In this document: one piece after another, positions 43,204-51,716 of the stretch
How the letters are laid out: the number at the start of each line of letters is the position of its first letter
Position numbering within the stretch: position 1 is the stretch's first letter
Source: Pseudonocardia sp. MH-G8
GTDB taxonomy: Bacteria > Actinomycetota > Actinomycetes > Mycobacteriales > Pseudonocardiaceae
Length of the DNA: 64,000 nt
NCBI RefSeq assembly: GCF_002262885.1
Contig: NZ_NKYF01000016.1
Coordinates: forward strand, 123,083 to 187,082
Reading direction: 5' to 3'
The notes under the pieces: generated by a model
What the model was told of the DNA's origin: nothing
Database searches by the model: none
Seen by the model: the letters and a program-made list of their open reading frames with translations, nothing else
Translations under genes and position numbers: made by a program

Positions 43204-44520
43204 ATGAGCGAAGATGCTGCGGCGGCCCGGAAGCGCTGGGTGCCGGTCTCGGCCAGCGCGATGGGCACGGTGATCGAGTGGTACGACTTCTTCCTGTACT
43301 CGTCGGCCGCGGTCCTGGTGTTCAACACGCAGTTCTTCGGTGACGTCAGCCCGGTCGTCGGCACGATGATCGCGTTCGCCACCTACGCCATCGGGTTCCT
43401 GGTCCGCCCGCTCGGCGGCATCGTCTTCGGCAACCTCGGCGACCGCATCGGGCGCAAGCCGGTGCTGCTCGCGACCGTCCTGATGATGGGGCTGTCCACG
43501 ATCGCGATCGGCCTGCTGCCCAACTTCGCGGCGATCGGGTACTGGGCTCCGGCCCTGTTGATCCTGCTGCGGGTGGTCCAGGGCTTCGGCGCGGGCGCGG
43601 AGTACGGGGGCGCGGTCGTCGTGGCCGGCGAGTCGGGCCGCACGCGGCGCGGCTTCTTCACCAGCATCCCGGCCGCGGGCGTCGACGTGGCGATGATGCT
43701 CGCCACCGGCGTGTTCGCCCTCTTCGCCCTCCTGCCGCGGGAGGCGTTCGACGCATGGGGCTGGCGGGTGCCGTTCCTGCTGTCCGTGGTCGGCGTCGCC
43801 GTCGCATTCTGGATCCGCGTGCGGATGCCCGAGACCGACGAGTTCCGGGAGATCGCGACCGAGGCCCGCGAGGCCCCGCGCTCCCCGTTCCGGGAGCTGT
43901 GGAGCGACCACCGCAGGAAGCTCCTGCTCGCGGCCGGCGTGAACTTCGGCGGCAGCCTCACCTACGTCTTCCAGACGTTCGCGCTCTCGTACTCGATCAA
44001 CAACCTCGGCTACCCGGCGGTCGTCTCGCTGCTGGGCGTGGTGGTCTCCGGCCTCGTCGGGGCGGCGGCCACCGTGGCCTGGGGTGCGCTGTCCGACCGG
44101 GTCGGACGCCGGCCGGTGATCATCGGCGGCGCACTGTTCCTGATCGCGTTCGTCTACCCGTTCTTCGCGCTGATCGAGATGGGCAACATCGCGCTGCTCT
44201 ACATCGCCGTGGTCGTCGCGCACGTGGCCGACCGCGCCATCTTCGGCGTGCAGGCCTCCTACTACGCCGAGCTGTTCCCCCCGCGGGTGCGCTTCTCCGG
44301 CATCGCGACCGCCCGCGAGGTCACCGGCGCCGTGGTCGGCGGCCCGCTCCCGCTCGTCGCCACCGCGCTGGTCGTCGCCGCCGGCGGCAGCGCCTGGCTG
44401 GTGGCGCTCCTGGTCGTCGTGCTCGCGGGCGTCTCGGCGCTCTCGGCGTGGCTGTCCCCCGAGACCAACCCCGACGTCGCCCCGAAGTCGCGGCACGCCT
44501 CCGTCCCGACATCCGCCTGA
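43204..44520 (+). CDS. MFS transporter, metabolite:H+ symporter (MHS) type
   Basis: 438-aa carrier of the shikimate/ProP/KgtP group. Start MGTVIEWYDFFLYSSAAVLVF and loop GNLGDRIGRKPVLL are diagnostic, with the second copy GALSDRVGRRPVIIGG after helix 7; 12 predicted helices. GAGGAGAAC precedes ATG. First gene of the operon under the LacI-type operator. Probably imports an organic acid that is then activated by the CoA transferase. Confidence 0.93.
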   Translation: MSEDAAAARKRWVPVSASAMGTVIEWYDFFLYSSAAVLVFNTQFFGDVSPVVGTMIAFATYAIGFLVRPLGGIVFGNLGDRIGRKPVLLATVLMMGLSTIAIGLLPNFAAIGYWAPALLILLRVVQGFGAGAEYGGAVVVAGESGRTRRGFFTSIPAAGVDVAMMLATGVFALFALLPREAFDAWGWRVPFLLSVVGVAVAFWIRVRMPETDEFREIATEAREAPRSPFRELWSDHRRKLLLAAGVNFGGSLTYVFQTFALSYSINNLGYPAVVSLLGVVVSGLVGAAATVAWGALSDRVGRRPVIIGGALFLIAFVYPFFALIEMGNIALLYIAVVVAHVADRAIFGVQASYYAELFPPRVRFSGIATAREVTGAVVGGPLPLVATALVVAAGGSAWLVALLVVVLAGVSALSAWLSPETNPDVAPKSRHASVPTSA

Positions 44521-44530
44521 GGAGCCGAGA

Positions 44531-45733
44531 ATGACCACCACACCAGGGATCCTCGCGGGGTACCGCGTGCTCGACTGCTCCATCGCCATGGCCGGCCCGT
44601 TCGCCGCGCAGCGCCTGGGCGACCTCGGCGCCGACGTCGTCAAGGTGGAGCCGGTCACCGGCGAGTGGCAGCGCCACGCCGCCGGTGGCGGCGCGACGGG
44701 CAACCGGATCAACGTCTCGTTCCTCTCGCTGAACCGCAACAAACGCTCGCTCGCCGTCGACCTCAAGGACCCGCAGGGCCAGGAGGTGCTGCGCAAGCTC
44801 GTCGCGGGCGCCGACGTGTTCCTGCAGAACTACCGCCCGGGCGTCGCGGCGCGGCTCGGCGTGGACTACGAGTCGCTCAAGGCGATCAACCCGTCCATCG
44901 TCTACCTCTCGATCTCCGGATACGGCGAGGACGGTCCGTACGCGCAGCGCCCCGGGCAGGACCTGCTGTTGCAGGCCATGTCCGGCGCGATGCTCTCCTC
45001 CGGCCGCGCCGGCGAGGCCCCGCGCGCCGCCGGTCAGTACCTCGTGGACGCGGTCACGGCGTCCACCGCGTTCGAGGGCGTGCTCGCCGCCCTGCTGCAC
45101 CGCGAGCGCACCGGCGAGGGCCAGCTCGTCACCGTCAACATGCTCGACGCGATCACCACGCTGCAGATGCAGGAACTGGCGGTGCACACCGTCGGCGGGC
45201 TGCCGCAGACCCGGTCCCGGGAACCGCACGCGCACGTCTACATCCGCTCGCCCTACGGGGCGTTCGAGACTGCCGACGGCTACCTCGTGCTGGCGTTCCC
45301 ACCGCTCAAGACGCTCGGCGAGATCATCGGGGATGACTCCCTGCTCGACATGGTCGACGAGGAGCACGGCTGGACCCACCGCGACGAGATCTTCGCCGCC
45401 ACCGCCCGGCGCCTGCGGACCCGGCCGTCTCAGCACTGGCTCGACGCCTTCGCCGCCGCCGGGATCTGGGCCGGTCCCGTCTACGGCTACGCCGACCTGC
45501 TGCAGGACCCGCAGGTCCGGCACAACGGCACGTTCGTCACCTACGAGCACCCCACCGAGGGCGCGGTCACGGTCCCCGGCTTCCCCTACAAGTTCTCCGC
45601 GACGCCGCCGCGCATCGACCGGGGCGCGCCGCTGACCGGCGAGCACACCCGCGAAGTGCTCGCCGAGATCGGGGTGCCCGACGAGGACGTCGCCCGGCTG
45701 CTGGATGCCGGCGTCGTCGTGGAGACCACGTGA
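44531..45733 (+). CDS. CaiB/BaiF-family (class III) CoA transferase
   Basis: 400-aa formyl-CoA-transferase-like enzyme. N-terminal YRVLDCSIAMAGPFAAQRLGDLGADVVKVEPVTGEWQR, RNKRSLAVDLKDPQGQEVL and the catalytic Asp in RPGQDLLLQAMSG are standard. It transfers CoA to a carboxylic acid. Starts 10 bases after the transporter. With the downstream enoyl-CoA hydratase it forms a short acyl-CoA pathway. Confidence 0.93.
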   Translation: MTTTPGILAGYRVLDCSIAMAGPFAAQRLGDLGADVVKVEPVTGEWQRHAAGGGATGNRINVSFLSLNRNKRSLAVDLKDPQGQEVLRKLVAGADVFLQNYRPGVAARLGVDYESLKAINPSIVYLSISGYGEDGPYAQRPGQDLLLQAMSGAMLSSGRAGEAPRAAGQYLVDAVTASTAFEGVLAALLHRERTGEGQLVTVNMLDAITTLQMQELAVHTVGGLPQTRSREPHAHVYIRSPYGAFETADGYLVLAFPPLKTLGEIIGDDSLLDMVDEEHGWTHRDEIFAATARRLRTRPSQHWLDAFAAAGIWAGPVYGYADLLQDPQVRHNGTFVTYEHPTEGAVTVPGFPYKFSATPPRIDRGAPLTGEHTREVLAEIGVPDEDVARLLDAGVVVETT

Positions 45734-46827
45734 CGTGCAGCGCGGGCTTCAGGGGCATCACCTGGGACCACCCGCGCGGCCGCGACGCCCTCGTCGCCGC
45801 GGCGGGTGAGCTCATCGGATGGGACGTGCAGCCGCTCGAGGGGTTCGAGTCGCACCCGATCGCGGACCTGTGCGCGCGCTACGACCTCGTCGTGCTCGAC
45901 CACCCGCACCTGGGCGAAGCCCTCGCGTCCGGAGCGCTCACCCCGCTCGACGACCTGTTCCCCGCCGAGGAACTGCAGGCGTGGGCCGCAGCGTCCATCG
46001 GGCCGACCATGCGCTCGTACGCGATGGCGGGCCGGCAGTGGGCGCTGCCGCTCGACGCGGCCACCCAGGTGGCGGCCACGCGCACGGACCTCGCCGGCGA
46101 CGCCCCGGACACCTGGGACGAGGTCGTGCGCCTCGCCGGCCGCGGCCCGGTCGCGTTGTCACTGGCGGGGCCGCACGCCTACCTCACCTTCGCCTCGGTC
46201 GCGGTCGCGCTCGGCACGCCGCCGGACGACACCACCGGCCTCGTCCCGACCGCGACCGGCCTCGCCGCGCTCGACGTGATGGCGGAGATCGACGCCCACG
46301 CCCCGCCGCAGACGCGGGCGCTCAACCCGATCGGGCTGCTGGAGCTGATGGCCGGCACCGACGAGCTGTGGCACGTCCCGCTGGTCTACGGCTACGTCAC
46401 CTACGCCGGGCGCGTGGCGTTCACCGACGCCCCCTCCGCCGGCGGACGGCGCGGCTCGACACTCGGCGGCACCGGACTCGCGGTGAGCGCCCGCTGCCGG
46501 CCCACACGCGAGCTGCGCGACCACATCCGCTGGCTGATGTCGGCGGAGGCGCAGTGCGGCTTCCTGCCGGCGCACAGCGGCCAGCCAAGCGCGCGCGCCG
46601 CGTGGGCCGACACGGCACTCGACACCGGCCACTTCTACTCGCACACGGCTGCCACCTGCGAGAACGCCTGGGTACGCCCCCGCTACGCCGGCTACATCGG
46701 CTTCCAGACCGCCGCATCGGCACTCGTCCGCGACGTGCTGGGCGGCGTCCTCGACCCCACGCGCGGGCTGGAACGCATGCGCGCGCTCTCCGCGGCGAGC
46801 CGCATCGAACAGGAGGAGAACGCATGA
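45730..46827 (+). CDS. Solute-binding-protein-like protein without signal peptide
   Basis: 365 aa with the look of a family-1 extracellular binding protein: ITWDHPRGRDALVAAA, YDLVVLDHPHLGEALASGALTPLDDLFPAEELQAW, RSYAMAGRQWALPLDAATQVAATRTDL, and PDTWDEVVRLAG. But it starts MTCSAGFRGITWDHP with no hydrophobic leader, no lipobox and no Tat motif, and GTG 45730 overlaps the CoA transferase stop, fixing the start. No permease or ATPase gene is near. It should be cytosolic. It could be a sensor or chaperone for a CoA-pathway ligand; function unknown. Confidence 0.75.
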   Translation: MTCSAGFRGITWDHPRGRDALVAAAGELIGWDVQPLEGFESHPIADLCARYDLVVLDHPHLGEALASGALTPLDDLFPAEELQAWAAASIGPTMRSYAMAGRQWALPLDAATQVAATRTDLAGDAPDTWDEVVRLAGRGPVALSLAGPHAYLTFASVAVALGTPPDDTTGLVPTATGLAALDVMAEIDAHAPPQTRALNPIGLLELMAGTDELWHVPLVYGYVTYAGRVAFTDAPSAGGRRGSTLGGTGLAVSARCRPTRELRDHIRWLMSAEAQCGFLPAHSGQPSARAAWADTALDTGHFYSHTAATCENAWVRPRYAGYIGFQTAASALVRDVLGGVLDPTRGLERMRALSAASRIEQEENA

Positions 46828-47609
46828 TCCCCGCGCCCACTTCGGACGAGGTCCTGCTCGAGGTCGCCGACCGGATCGCCACGATCACCCTGAACCGCCC
46901 CGCCAAGCTCAACGCGGTGACGCCGGAGATGTCGGAAGCTCTGGTGCGCGCCGTGCAGTGGTGCGACACGACCGACGACGTCCGTGCGATCGTCGTGACC
47001 GGCGCGGGCGAGCGCGCGTTCTCGGCCGGCTCCGACGTGCGCGAGCTCGACCGCTACGCCACCCCGTGGGACTTCCGCAACCGCACCGACTACTGCGACG
47101 CGATCCGCGCCGCCCGCACCCCGACGATCGCCGCCGTCAACGGGTACGCGCTGGGCGGCGGCCTGGAGACCGCGCTGTCCTGTGACATCCGGATCGCCTC
47201 GCGGACGGCGTCGTTCGGGGCGCCGGAGATCACGCTGGGCTGGATCGGCGGCGGCGGCATGACGACGTTCCTCGCGCACGCGATCGGGCCCTCCAACACG
47301 GCGTACATGACCATGACGGGCGACCGCGTCGACGCGCAGCGGGCACTGGCGTGGCACCTGGTCACCGAGGTCGTCGAGCCCGCCGACCTGCTGCCGCGCG
47401 CCCGGGAGATCGCGGCGACGATCGCCTCCCGCGCGCCGATCGCGGCCGAGACTGCGAAGGTCAACCTGCGGGCCGCGTTCTCCCTGCCCGAGGACCAGGC
47501 GATGGCCTACGAACGCGACCTGCAGACCATCTGCTTCGCCACCGAGGACGCCGCCGAGGGCCGCCGGGCGTTCGCGGAGAAGCGCCCGCCCGTGTTCCGC
47601 CGCCGGTAG
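46824..47609 (+). CDS. Enoyl-CoA hydratase/isomerase family protein
   Basis: 261-aa crotonase-fold enzyme. Oxyanion hole AFSAGSDVREL, and GYALGGGLETALSCDIRIAS plus FGAPEITLGWIGGGG place both catalytic Glu positions. ATG overlaps the preceding stop (ATGA), with AGGAGGAG upstream. Probably hydrates or isomerises the CoA thioester produced by the upstream CoA transferase. Confidence 0.93.
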   Translation: MIPAPTSDEVLLEVADRIATITLNRPAKLNAVTPEMSEALVRAVQWCDTTDDVRAIVVTGAGERAFSAGSDVRELDRYATPWDFRNRTDYCDAIRAARTPTIAAVNGYALGGGLETALSCDIRIASRTASFGAPEITLGWIGGGGMTTFLAHAIGPSNTAYMTMTGDRVDAQRALAWHLVTEVVEPADLLPRAREIAATIASRAPIAAETAKVNLRAAFSLPEDQAMAYERDLQTICFATEDAAEGRRAFAEKRPPVFRRR

Positions 47610-47641
47610 TGGATCACCCCCCGGATATCGTTCCCGACGTG

Positions 47642-48679
47642 ATGGAGCCCCGCCGACGCCCGCGCCGGCGCTCGGCGACGCGCTCGGTCACGCTCACCGA
47701 CGTGGCCGCGGCGGCGGGCGTCTCGCCGCAGACGGTCTCGCGGGTCGTACGGGACCCCGACGCGGTGGCCGACGAGACGCGCGAGCGGGTCGAGAACGCG
47801 ATCGCCAGCACCGGCTACGTGCCGAACCTGGCCGCGAGCAACCTGGCGTCCAACCGCAGCCGCGCGGTGGCCGCGATCGTCCCGCAGATCAGCACGTCGG
47901 TGTTCGCCGAGACGGTGCACGCGTTCGAGTCCGCGCTCGCGCCGCACGGCTACCAGATCTTCCTCGGTACCACCGAGTACCGGCCCGACCACGAGGAAGA
48001 GCTGGTCCGCAGCTTCCTGGGTCGCCGACCCGACGGATTCCTCATCGTCGGCACCCAGCACACCGCCGGCACCAGGGCGCTGCTGGCCGCCGCCGGCATC
48101 CCCGTGGTGGAGACGTGGGGCTGGACCGAGGACCCGGTCGACGTCCTCGTCGGGTTCTCCAACACGGCGGCAGCCGCCGCGCTGGTCGCCCACCTCGTCG
48201 AGCGCGGGCGTCGTCGGATCACCTTCGCCGGCCGCCAGCTGCCGGGCGACCCGCGCGCCGCGGAACGCCTCGCCGGCTACCGCGCCGCCGTGCGGGACCT
48301 GCTCGGCACACCGCCCCGCGAAGTCGACGCGGGCCCGGAGCCGGTCTCCATGGACACCGGGGTGGCGCTGCTCGACGCGGTCGTCGAACGCTACCCCGAC
48401 ACCGACGCGGTGATGTTCTCCAGCGACGTGTTCGCCGCCGGCGCCCTGCAGGCCTGCGTCCGCCGCGGCGTCGCGGTCCCGGACCGGTTCGCGATCACCG
48501 GGTTCGGTGACTTCGAGATCGCCCGCCACCTCGTCCCCGCGCTCACGACCGTCGCCGTGCCGAACGCCGAGATCGGTGCCACCGGAGCGGCACTGCTGCT
48601 CGACCGGATGCGCGGTCGTGACGTCGCGCAGCGCTGCCACGACGTCGGCTTCCGGGTCGTGGAGCGCGGGAGCACGTAG
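47642..48679 (+). CDS. LacI-family transcriptional regulator of the CoA operon
   Basis: 345-aa LacI/GalR regulator with helix-turn-helix VTLTDVAAAAGVSPQTVSRVVRDPDAV (about 16-42) and a type I periplasmic-binding sensor domain (GRRPDGFLIVGTQHT; PDRFAITGFGDFEIARHLVP). A basic N-terminal tail precedes it. TATCGT lies 7 bases before an alternative GTG start (47639). It is 30 bases after the hydratase on the same strand; the operator at 43164 is its probable target. Confidence 0.93.
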   Translation: MEPRRRPRRRSATRSVTLTDVAAAAGVSPQTVSRVVRDPDAVADETRERVENAIASTGYVPNLAASNLASNRSRAVAAIVPQISTSVFAETVHAFESALAPHGYQIFLGTTEYRPDHEEELVRSFLGRRPDGFLIVGTQHTAGTRALLAAAGIPVVETWGWTEDPVDVLVGFSNTAAAAALVAHLVERGRRRITFAGRQLPGDPRAAERLAGYRAAVRDLLGTPPREVDAGPEPVSMDTGVALLDAVVERYPDTDAVMFSSDVFAAGALQACVRRGVAVPDRFAITGFGDFEIARHLVPALTTVAVPNAEIGATGAALLLDRMRGRDVAQRCHDVGFRVVERGST

Positions 48680-48844
48680 GCGGCGGACCGGCCGCGGCTG
48701 CGGCACGAAGTCAGCTGCTGCGATGCGACGCAGGGCCAGCGGCTCGGGGCCCGAGGAGGGGTCCAGGGCCGGGGCGTGGCGGGTGCAAGGACCTGCGGGC
48801 GGTGGGCAGCTTGCCTCCCGATGGTCCCGTCCCCGCCCCCCGGA

Positions 48845-50905
48845 TCAGAACGGTGGCTCATCGTCAGGCGCCGGACCCCGTGTCGGCGGCGGTCGCGGTG
48901 GGTCAGCGGCCGGCCGATCGAGGATCTTCCGGTCGTAGCGGCGCAACCGCCGCTCGGCCTGGGTGTCGCTCTCCTCAGCGGGGTGCGGCGACGGGTCCGG
49001 GTCGGGCAGATTCAGGCGTATCGGTTCGCCGCGGATGACATACACCCGCCCCAGCGGACTCACCCACCGGAAAAGCCCCGGCTCGGGCTGGGTCAGGGAC
49101 CAGCCGCGATCCTTGTCGGCGTGGTGGCGCTTGCAGCCGGGCCCGATATTGGTCTCGACGGTCTTGCCGCCGCGACCGTAGTCCTGCGTGTGGTCGAGGT
49201 CGGACGAGCGGGCGGAGCGGGTGCAGCCGGGGCCGCAGCAGTAGCGGTCACGGGCGCGGACGTGATCGGCCAGGGGTCCGCGAGCGAAGCGGGCGTCGGG
49301 GTTGGCGGCCAACCGGGCGCGCAACTGGTCGCGACGGGCCCAGTGGGAGGCGATCTCGGCCAGCAGCCCGTGCCACTCGCCCAGCACCGGGTCGGCGGCG
49401 AAGCGCTGCATCTCCTCGACGGTGAGGTGCACCTCGACCACACCGCCCCGCACCCGATCCGAGCCCGACCTGCGGGCGTCGGGGCGGGCGCGGGGTCGGC
49501 GACGCAGCACCCCGGCCAGCAGCAGGTGGCCGGTGTCGTCGACGACGGCGAACCGCCAGGCGGCGCCGCGACGTTGGGCGGCGGCGGCGTCGCGGGCGAG
49601 GTGCGCGCCGACGGGTCCGACGCGGGGGATCTCGCCGGGCCGGTTGTCGAGCCCCGCGAGGGTGGCCATTCCGAGGCGGATCTCGACGCCTTCACGGATG
49701 CCGGCCTGATCCCGAGCCCACCGATCCGCTCGCGCCCCCTCACCGGTCTCGGGCGAGGTGGCCGCGCCGGATCCAGCAGCGGCGGACCCACCAGCGGCAG
49801 CAGGCTCACCAGCGCCGGTAGCGGATGTCTCGGTGACGGCAGCCTCGGTGACGGCAGCCTCGGTGACGGCAGCCTCGGTGACGGCAGTCCCGGTCGCGGA
49901 AGTGTCTGCGTCAGCAGGCTCAGCGGCAGCAGGCTCGGCGGCACCAGACTCAGCGGCATCAGTAGTGGGGACAGGCCCCGCGCTGGAGGTGGCTGCGTCA
50001 GCGATATCGGACTCGCCCGCGTCAGAGGCGCCGGTGGTGTCCTCGTCGGGCACGTCCTCGGCGCGGGACGTGCCCAGGAGTCGCGCGATGATCTCGACCT
50101 CGGTCAGACCGTGGAACCCGCCGTTGAGCATGCCCAGGAACAGGTCGGCGCTGATCCGCCGCCGCAGGCCGGGGTGCCCGGCCCGCTTCGCGGCCTCGAC
50201 CAGGCGGTCGAGGCGTTCGGCCGCAGCGCTCGCCTCGTCCGGAGGCAGCCCGGTGCCGACGAGGGTGGCGGTACCGGTGGTGGGGTCGAGGTACAGGGCC
50301 ACCCCGCGTTCCTGGACTGCACGGCGGTAGCGGCGACGCCGGTACTGGGGGTCGATGGCGTGCAACGCCCGGTAGAGCCGATCGCCCAGCTGCCTGGTGG
50401 TCAGGCCGGGCGCCTCGGGCAGGAACCGTTCGCACAACCGCCGGCACTGCTCTTCGGTGACGTCCCCGTTGGCGGGGTCGAGGTAGTCGAGGAACACCCG
50501 CGCTTTGGCACGGTCGATCTCCCCGCGGTGCAGGGCCGCGTAGACCAGCGGCAGGCGTTCGATCAGGGCGAGAGCGATGCCGAGCTCGCGGTCGGCGGCG
50601 GTGGGGGTCCAGGTCAGGGCGGCGGCGATCTCATGGGACGCCCACTCGAACGCCTCGCCCGCCCGCAGCACCGCCACGGCAGGATCCCCGGGTAGCTCCT
50701 CCAGGGCCACGGTGTGGGCGACCTCGGCGACACCGGCCAGCCATTCGGCGTCCTCGTGCGCGCGCTGGCGGGAGCGCGCCTGCAGCACCTCGATCAATCG
50801 GCTGTTCGGGATCGCCCTCCACGGCAAGCGGCTCAGCAGGGCAGCCAGCTCCGGACCGGGCGGCGTGCTGACCGCCCGATCCACGAGTTCCACCACTGCT
50901 GCCAT
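48845..50905 (-). CDS. DUF222/HNH endonuclease-domain protein (13E12 type), SOS-box controlled
   Basis: 686-aa protein of the actinobacterial DUF222-HNH family. N-terminal two thirds form the helical DUF222 region; HNH nuclease is near the C-terminus: RDRYCCGPGCTRSARSSDLDHTQDYGRGGKTVETNIGPGCKRHHADKDRGW with paired cysteines and histidines. The centre (about residues 290-390) is an Ala/Thr/Glu-rich low-complexity insertion containing a tandem VTEAA repeat. A perfect mycobacterial-type LexA box lies right before ATG 50905, as with relatives in M. tuberculosis. Length is longer than usual (about 400-500). Role unknown; often considered mobile-element-like. Confidence 0.88.
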   Translation of the reverse strand: MAAVVELVDRAVSTPPGPELAALLSRLPWRAIPNSRLIEVLQARSRQRAHEDAEWLAGVAEVAHTVALEELPGDPAVAVLRAGEAFEWASHEIAAALTWTPTAADRELGIALALIERLPLVYAALHRGEIDRAKARVFLDYLDPANGDVTEEQCRRLCERFLPEAPGLTTRQLGDRLYRALHAIDPQYRRRRYRRAVQERGVALYLDPTTGTATLVGTGLPPDEASAAAERLDRLVEAAKRAGHPGLRRRISADLFLGMLNGGFHGLTEVEIIARLLGTSRAEDVPDEDTTGASDAGESDIADAATSSAGPVPTTDAAESGAAEPAAAEPADADTSATGTAVTEAAVTEAAVTEAAVTETSATGAGEPAAAGGSAAAGSGAATSPETGEGARADRWARDQAGIREGVEIRLGMATLAGLDNRPGEIPRVGPVGAHLARDAAAAQRRGAAWRFAVVDDTGHLLLAGVLRRRPRARPDARRSGSDRVRGGVVEVHLTVEEMQRFAADPVLGEWHGLLAEIASHWARRDQLRARLAANPDARFARGPLADHVRARDRYCCGPGCTRSARSSDLDHTQDYGRGGKTVETNIGPGCKRHHADKDRGWSLTQPEPGLFRWVSPLGRVYVIRGEPIRLNLPDPDPSPHPAEESDTQAERRLRRYDRKILDRPAADPPRPPPTRGPAPDDEPPF
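49831..49890 (-). repeat. Four 15-bp tandem repeats inside the DUF222-HNH gene
   Basis: Units CGGTGACGGCAGCCT repeated four times (last one slightly changed), in frame, coding VTEAA-type pentapeptides within the low-complexity insertion. Confidence 0.9.
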
Positions 50906-50908
50906 GAC

Positions 50909-50924
50909 TCGAACTTACGTTCGA
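50909..50924. promoter_or_regulatory. LexA (SOS) box
   Basis: TCGAACTTACGTTCGA, an exact match to the actinobacterial SOS consensus TCGAAC-N4-GTTCGA, ending 3 bases before the ATG of the DUF222-HNH gene. On the gene strand a TAAGTT -10-like hexamer lies inside the box, 6 bases before the ATG, so LexA would sit on the promoter itself. Confidence 0.85.
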
Positions 50925-51224
50925 CCTCTGACAGTTCGAGGCTGTTGACGACATCTGGTGGGAGTTCACCCGAGAAGCGCAGCCGGCGGTGACGGGCGGT
51001 GAGGAGCCACGGCGGACGAGTTCGCGTCGGATCACCAGCGCGCTCGTGGGGCAGACCGAGCAGCTGTGGCATCCACATGGCCAGGGAAACCTGGCCTGTC
51101 GCGCCGGGGCCGGGATCGCCACCACGGTGAGCAGCACCTGCGTGCCGGTCGCGAGGACCGTGCCGTGATCACCGGTTCGGTGCAGGAGCGGCCACATCTC
51201 GCCGTTCCTGCACCGAGCTGACGA
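50925..51224. other. Intergenic; hairpin only
   Basis: About 300 bases between the SOS box and the cupin stop codon. No supported gene. The only ordered structure is the hairpin at 51178-51215. Confidence 0.6.
51178..51215 (-). terminator. Strong hairpin after the MFS/monooxygenase/cupin operon
   Basis: 15-bp stem (one G-U pair) CGGTGCAGGAGCGGC / GCCGTTCCTGCACCG with 8-base loop, 9 bases past the cupin stop on the minus strand. No T-run. Position and strength suggest the operon terminator. Confidence 0.6.
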
Positions 51225-51662
51225 TCATGGACGGTGAGGCGGTCTCGACGGGTCACCGGGAGGGTGCGCGAGGAACCAGTCCACGATCCCCGGCATCCGC
51301 GGCTCGAAGGCCCCGGGGACGGAGATGTTGAGCGCCCCCGTCCGCTCGTCGGTGCGGTTCTGGAAGTCGTGCGGGGTACCGCCGGGGGCCAGCACGAACG
51401 ACCCCTTCGGCGCGTCGATCCAGCGATCGCCGACGAGGAAGGTCATCGTGCCGTCGAGGACGTAGAAGACGTCGTCCTCGGGATGGGTGTGCGCGCCCGG
51501 GCCCGTCGTGTGCGGTTCGAGCCACCACTCGGAGATCGAGTAGCGGTCGGCCGTCTCCGCCCCGTCCGCCTTGAACACGGCGGCGATCGGACCCATCTCG
51601 TACCGGCGCCCCGCACCGGGCGCGAGGTGGACCGGGGGCCGGTGTGCGGGATCTGGGTCCAT
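51225..51662 (-). CDS. Cupin-domain protein
   Basis: 145-aa single cupin: HTHPEDDVFYVLDGTMTFLVGDRWIDAPKGSFVLAPGGTPHDFQN contains cupin motif 1 (HxH...E replaced by D/Y-type pattern) and motif 2 (PxGxxH). Probably binds a metal and a small ligand. Last gene of the minus-strand operon, 54 bases after the flavin monooxygenase gene. Could be a dioxygenase, isomerase or sensor. Confidence 0.82.
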   Translation of the reverse strand: MDPDPAHRPPVHLAPGAGRRYEMGPIAAVFKADGAETADRYSISEWWLEPHTTGPGAHTHPEDDVFYVLDGTMTFLVGDRWIDAPKGSFVLAPGGTPHDFQNRTDERTGALNISVPGAFEPRMPGIVDWFLAHPPGDPSRPPHRP

Positions 51663-51716
51663 CCGCCGACGGTAGCCAGGTGGGGGCAGCCGGCGATTGG
51701 ACGAATGGGAACGCGC

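Noticed and set aside
50833..51078. Small minus-strand frame before the DUF222-HNH gene
   Set aside because: Overlaps the SOS box and the start of the real gene in another frame; composition is not protein-like.
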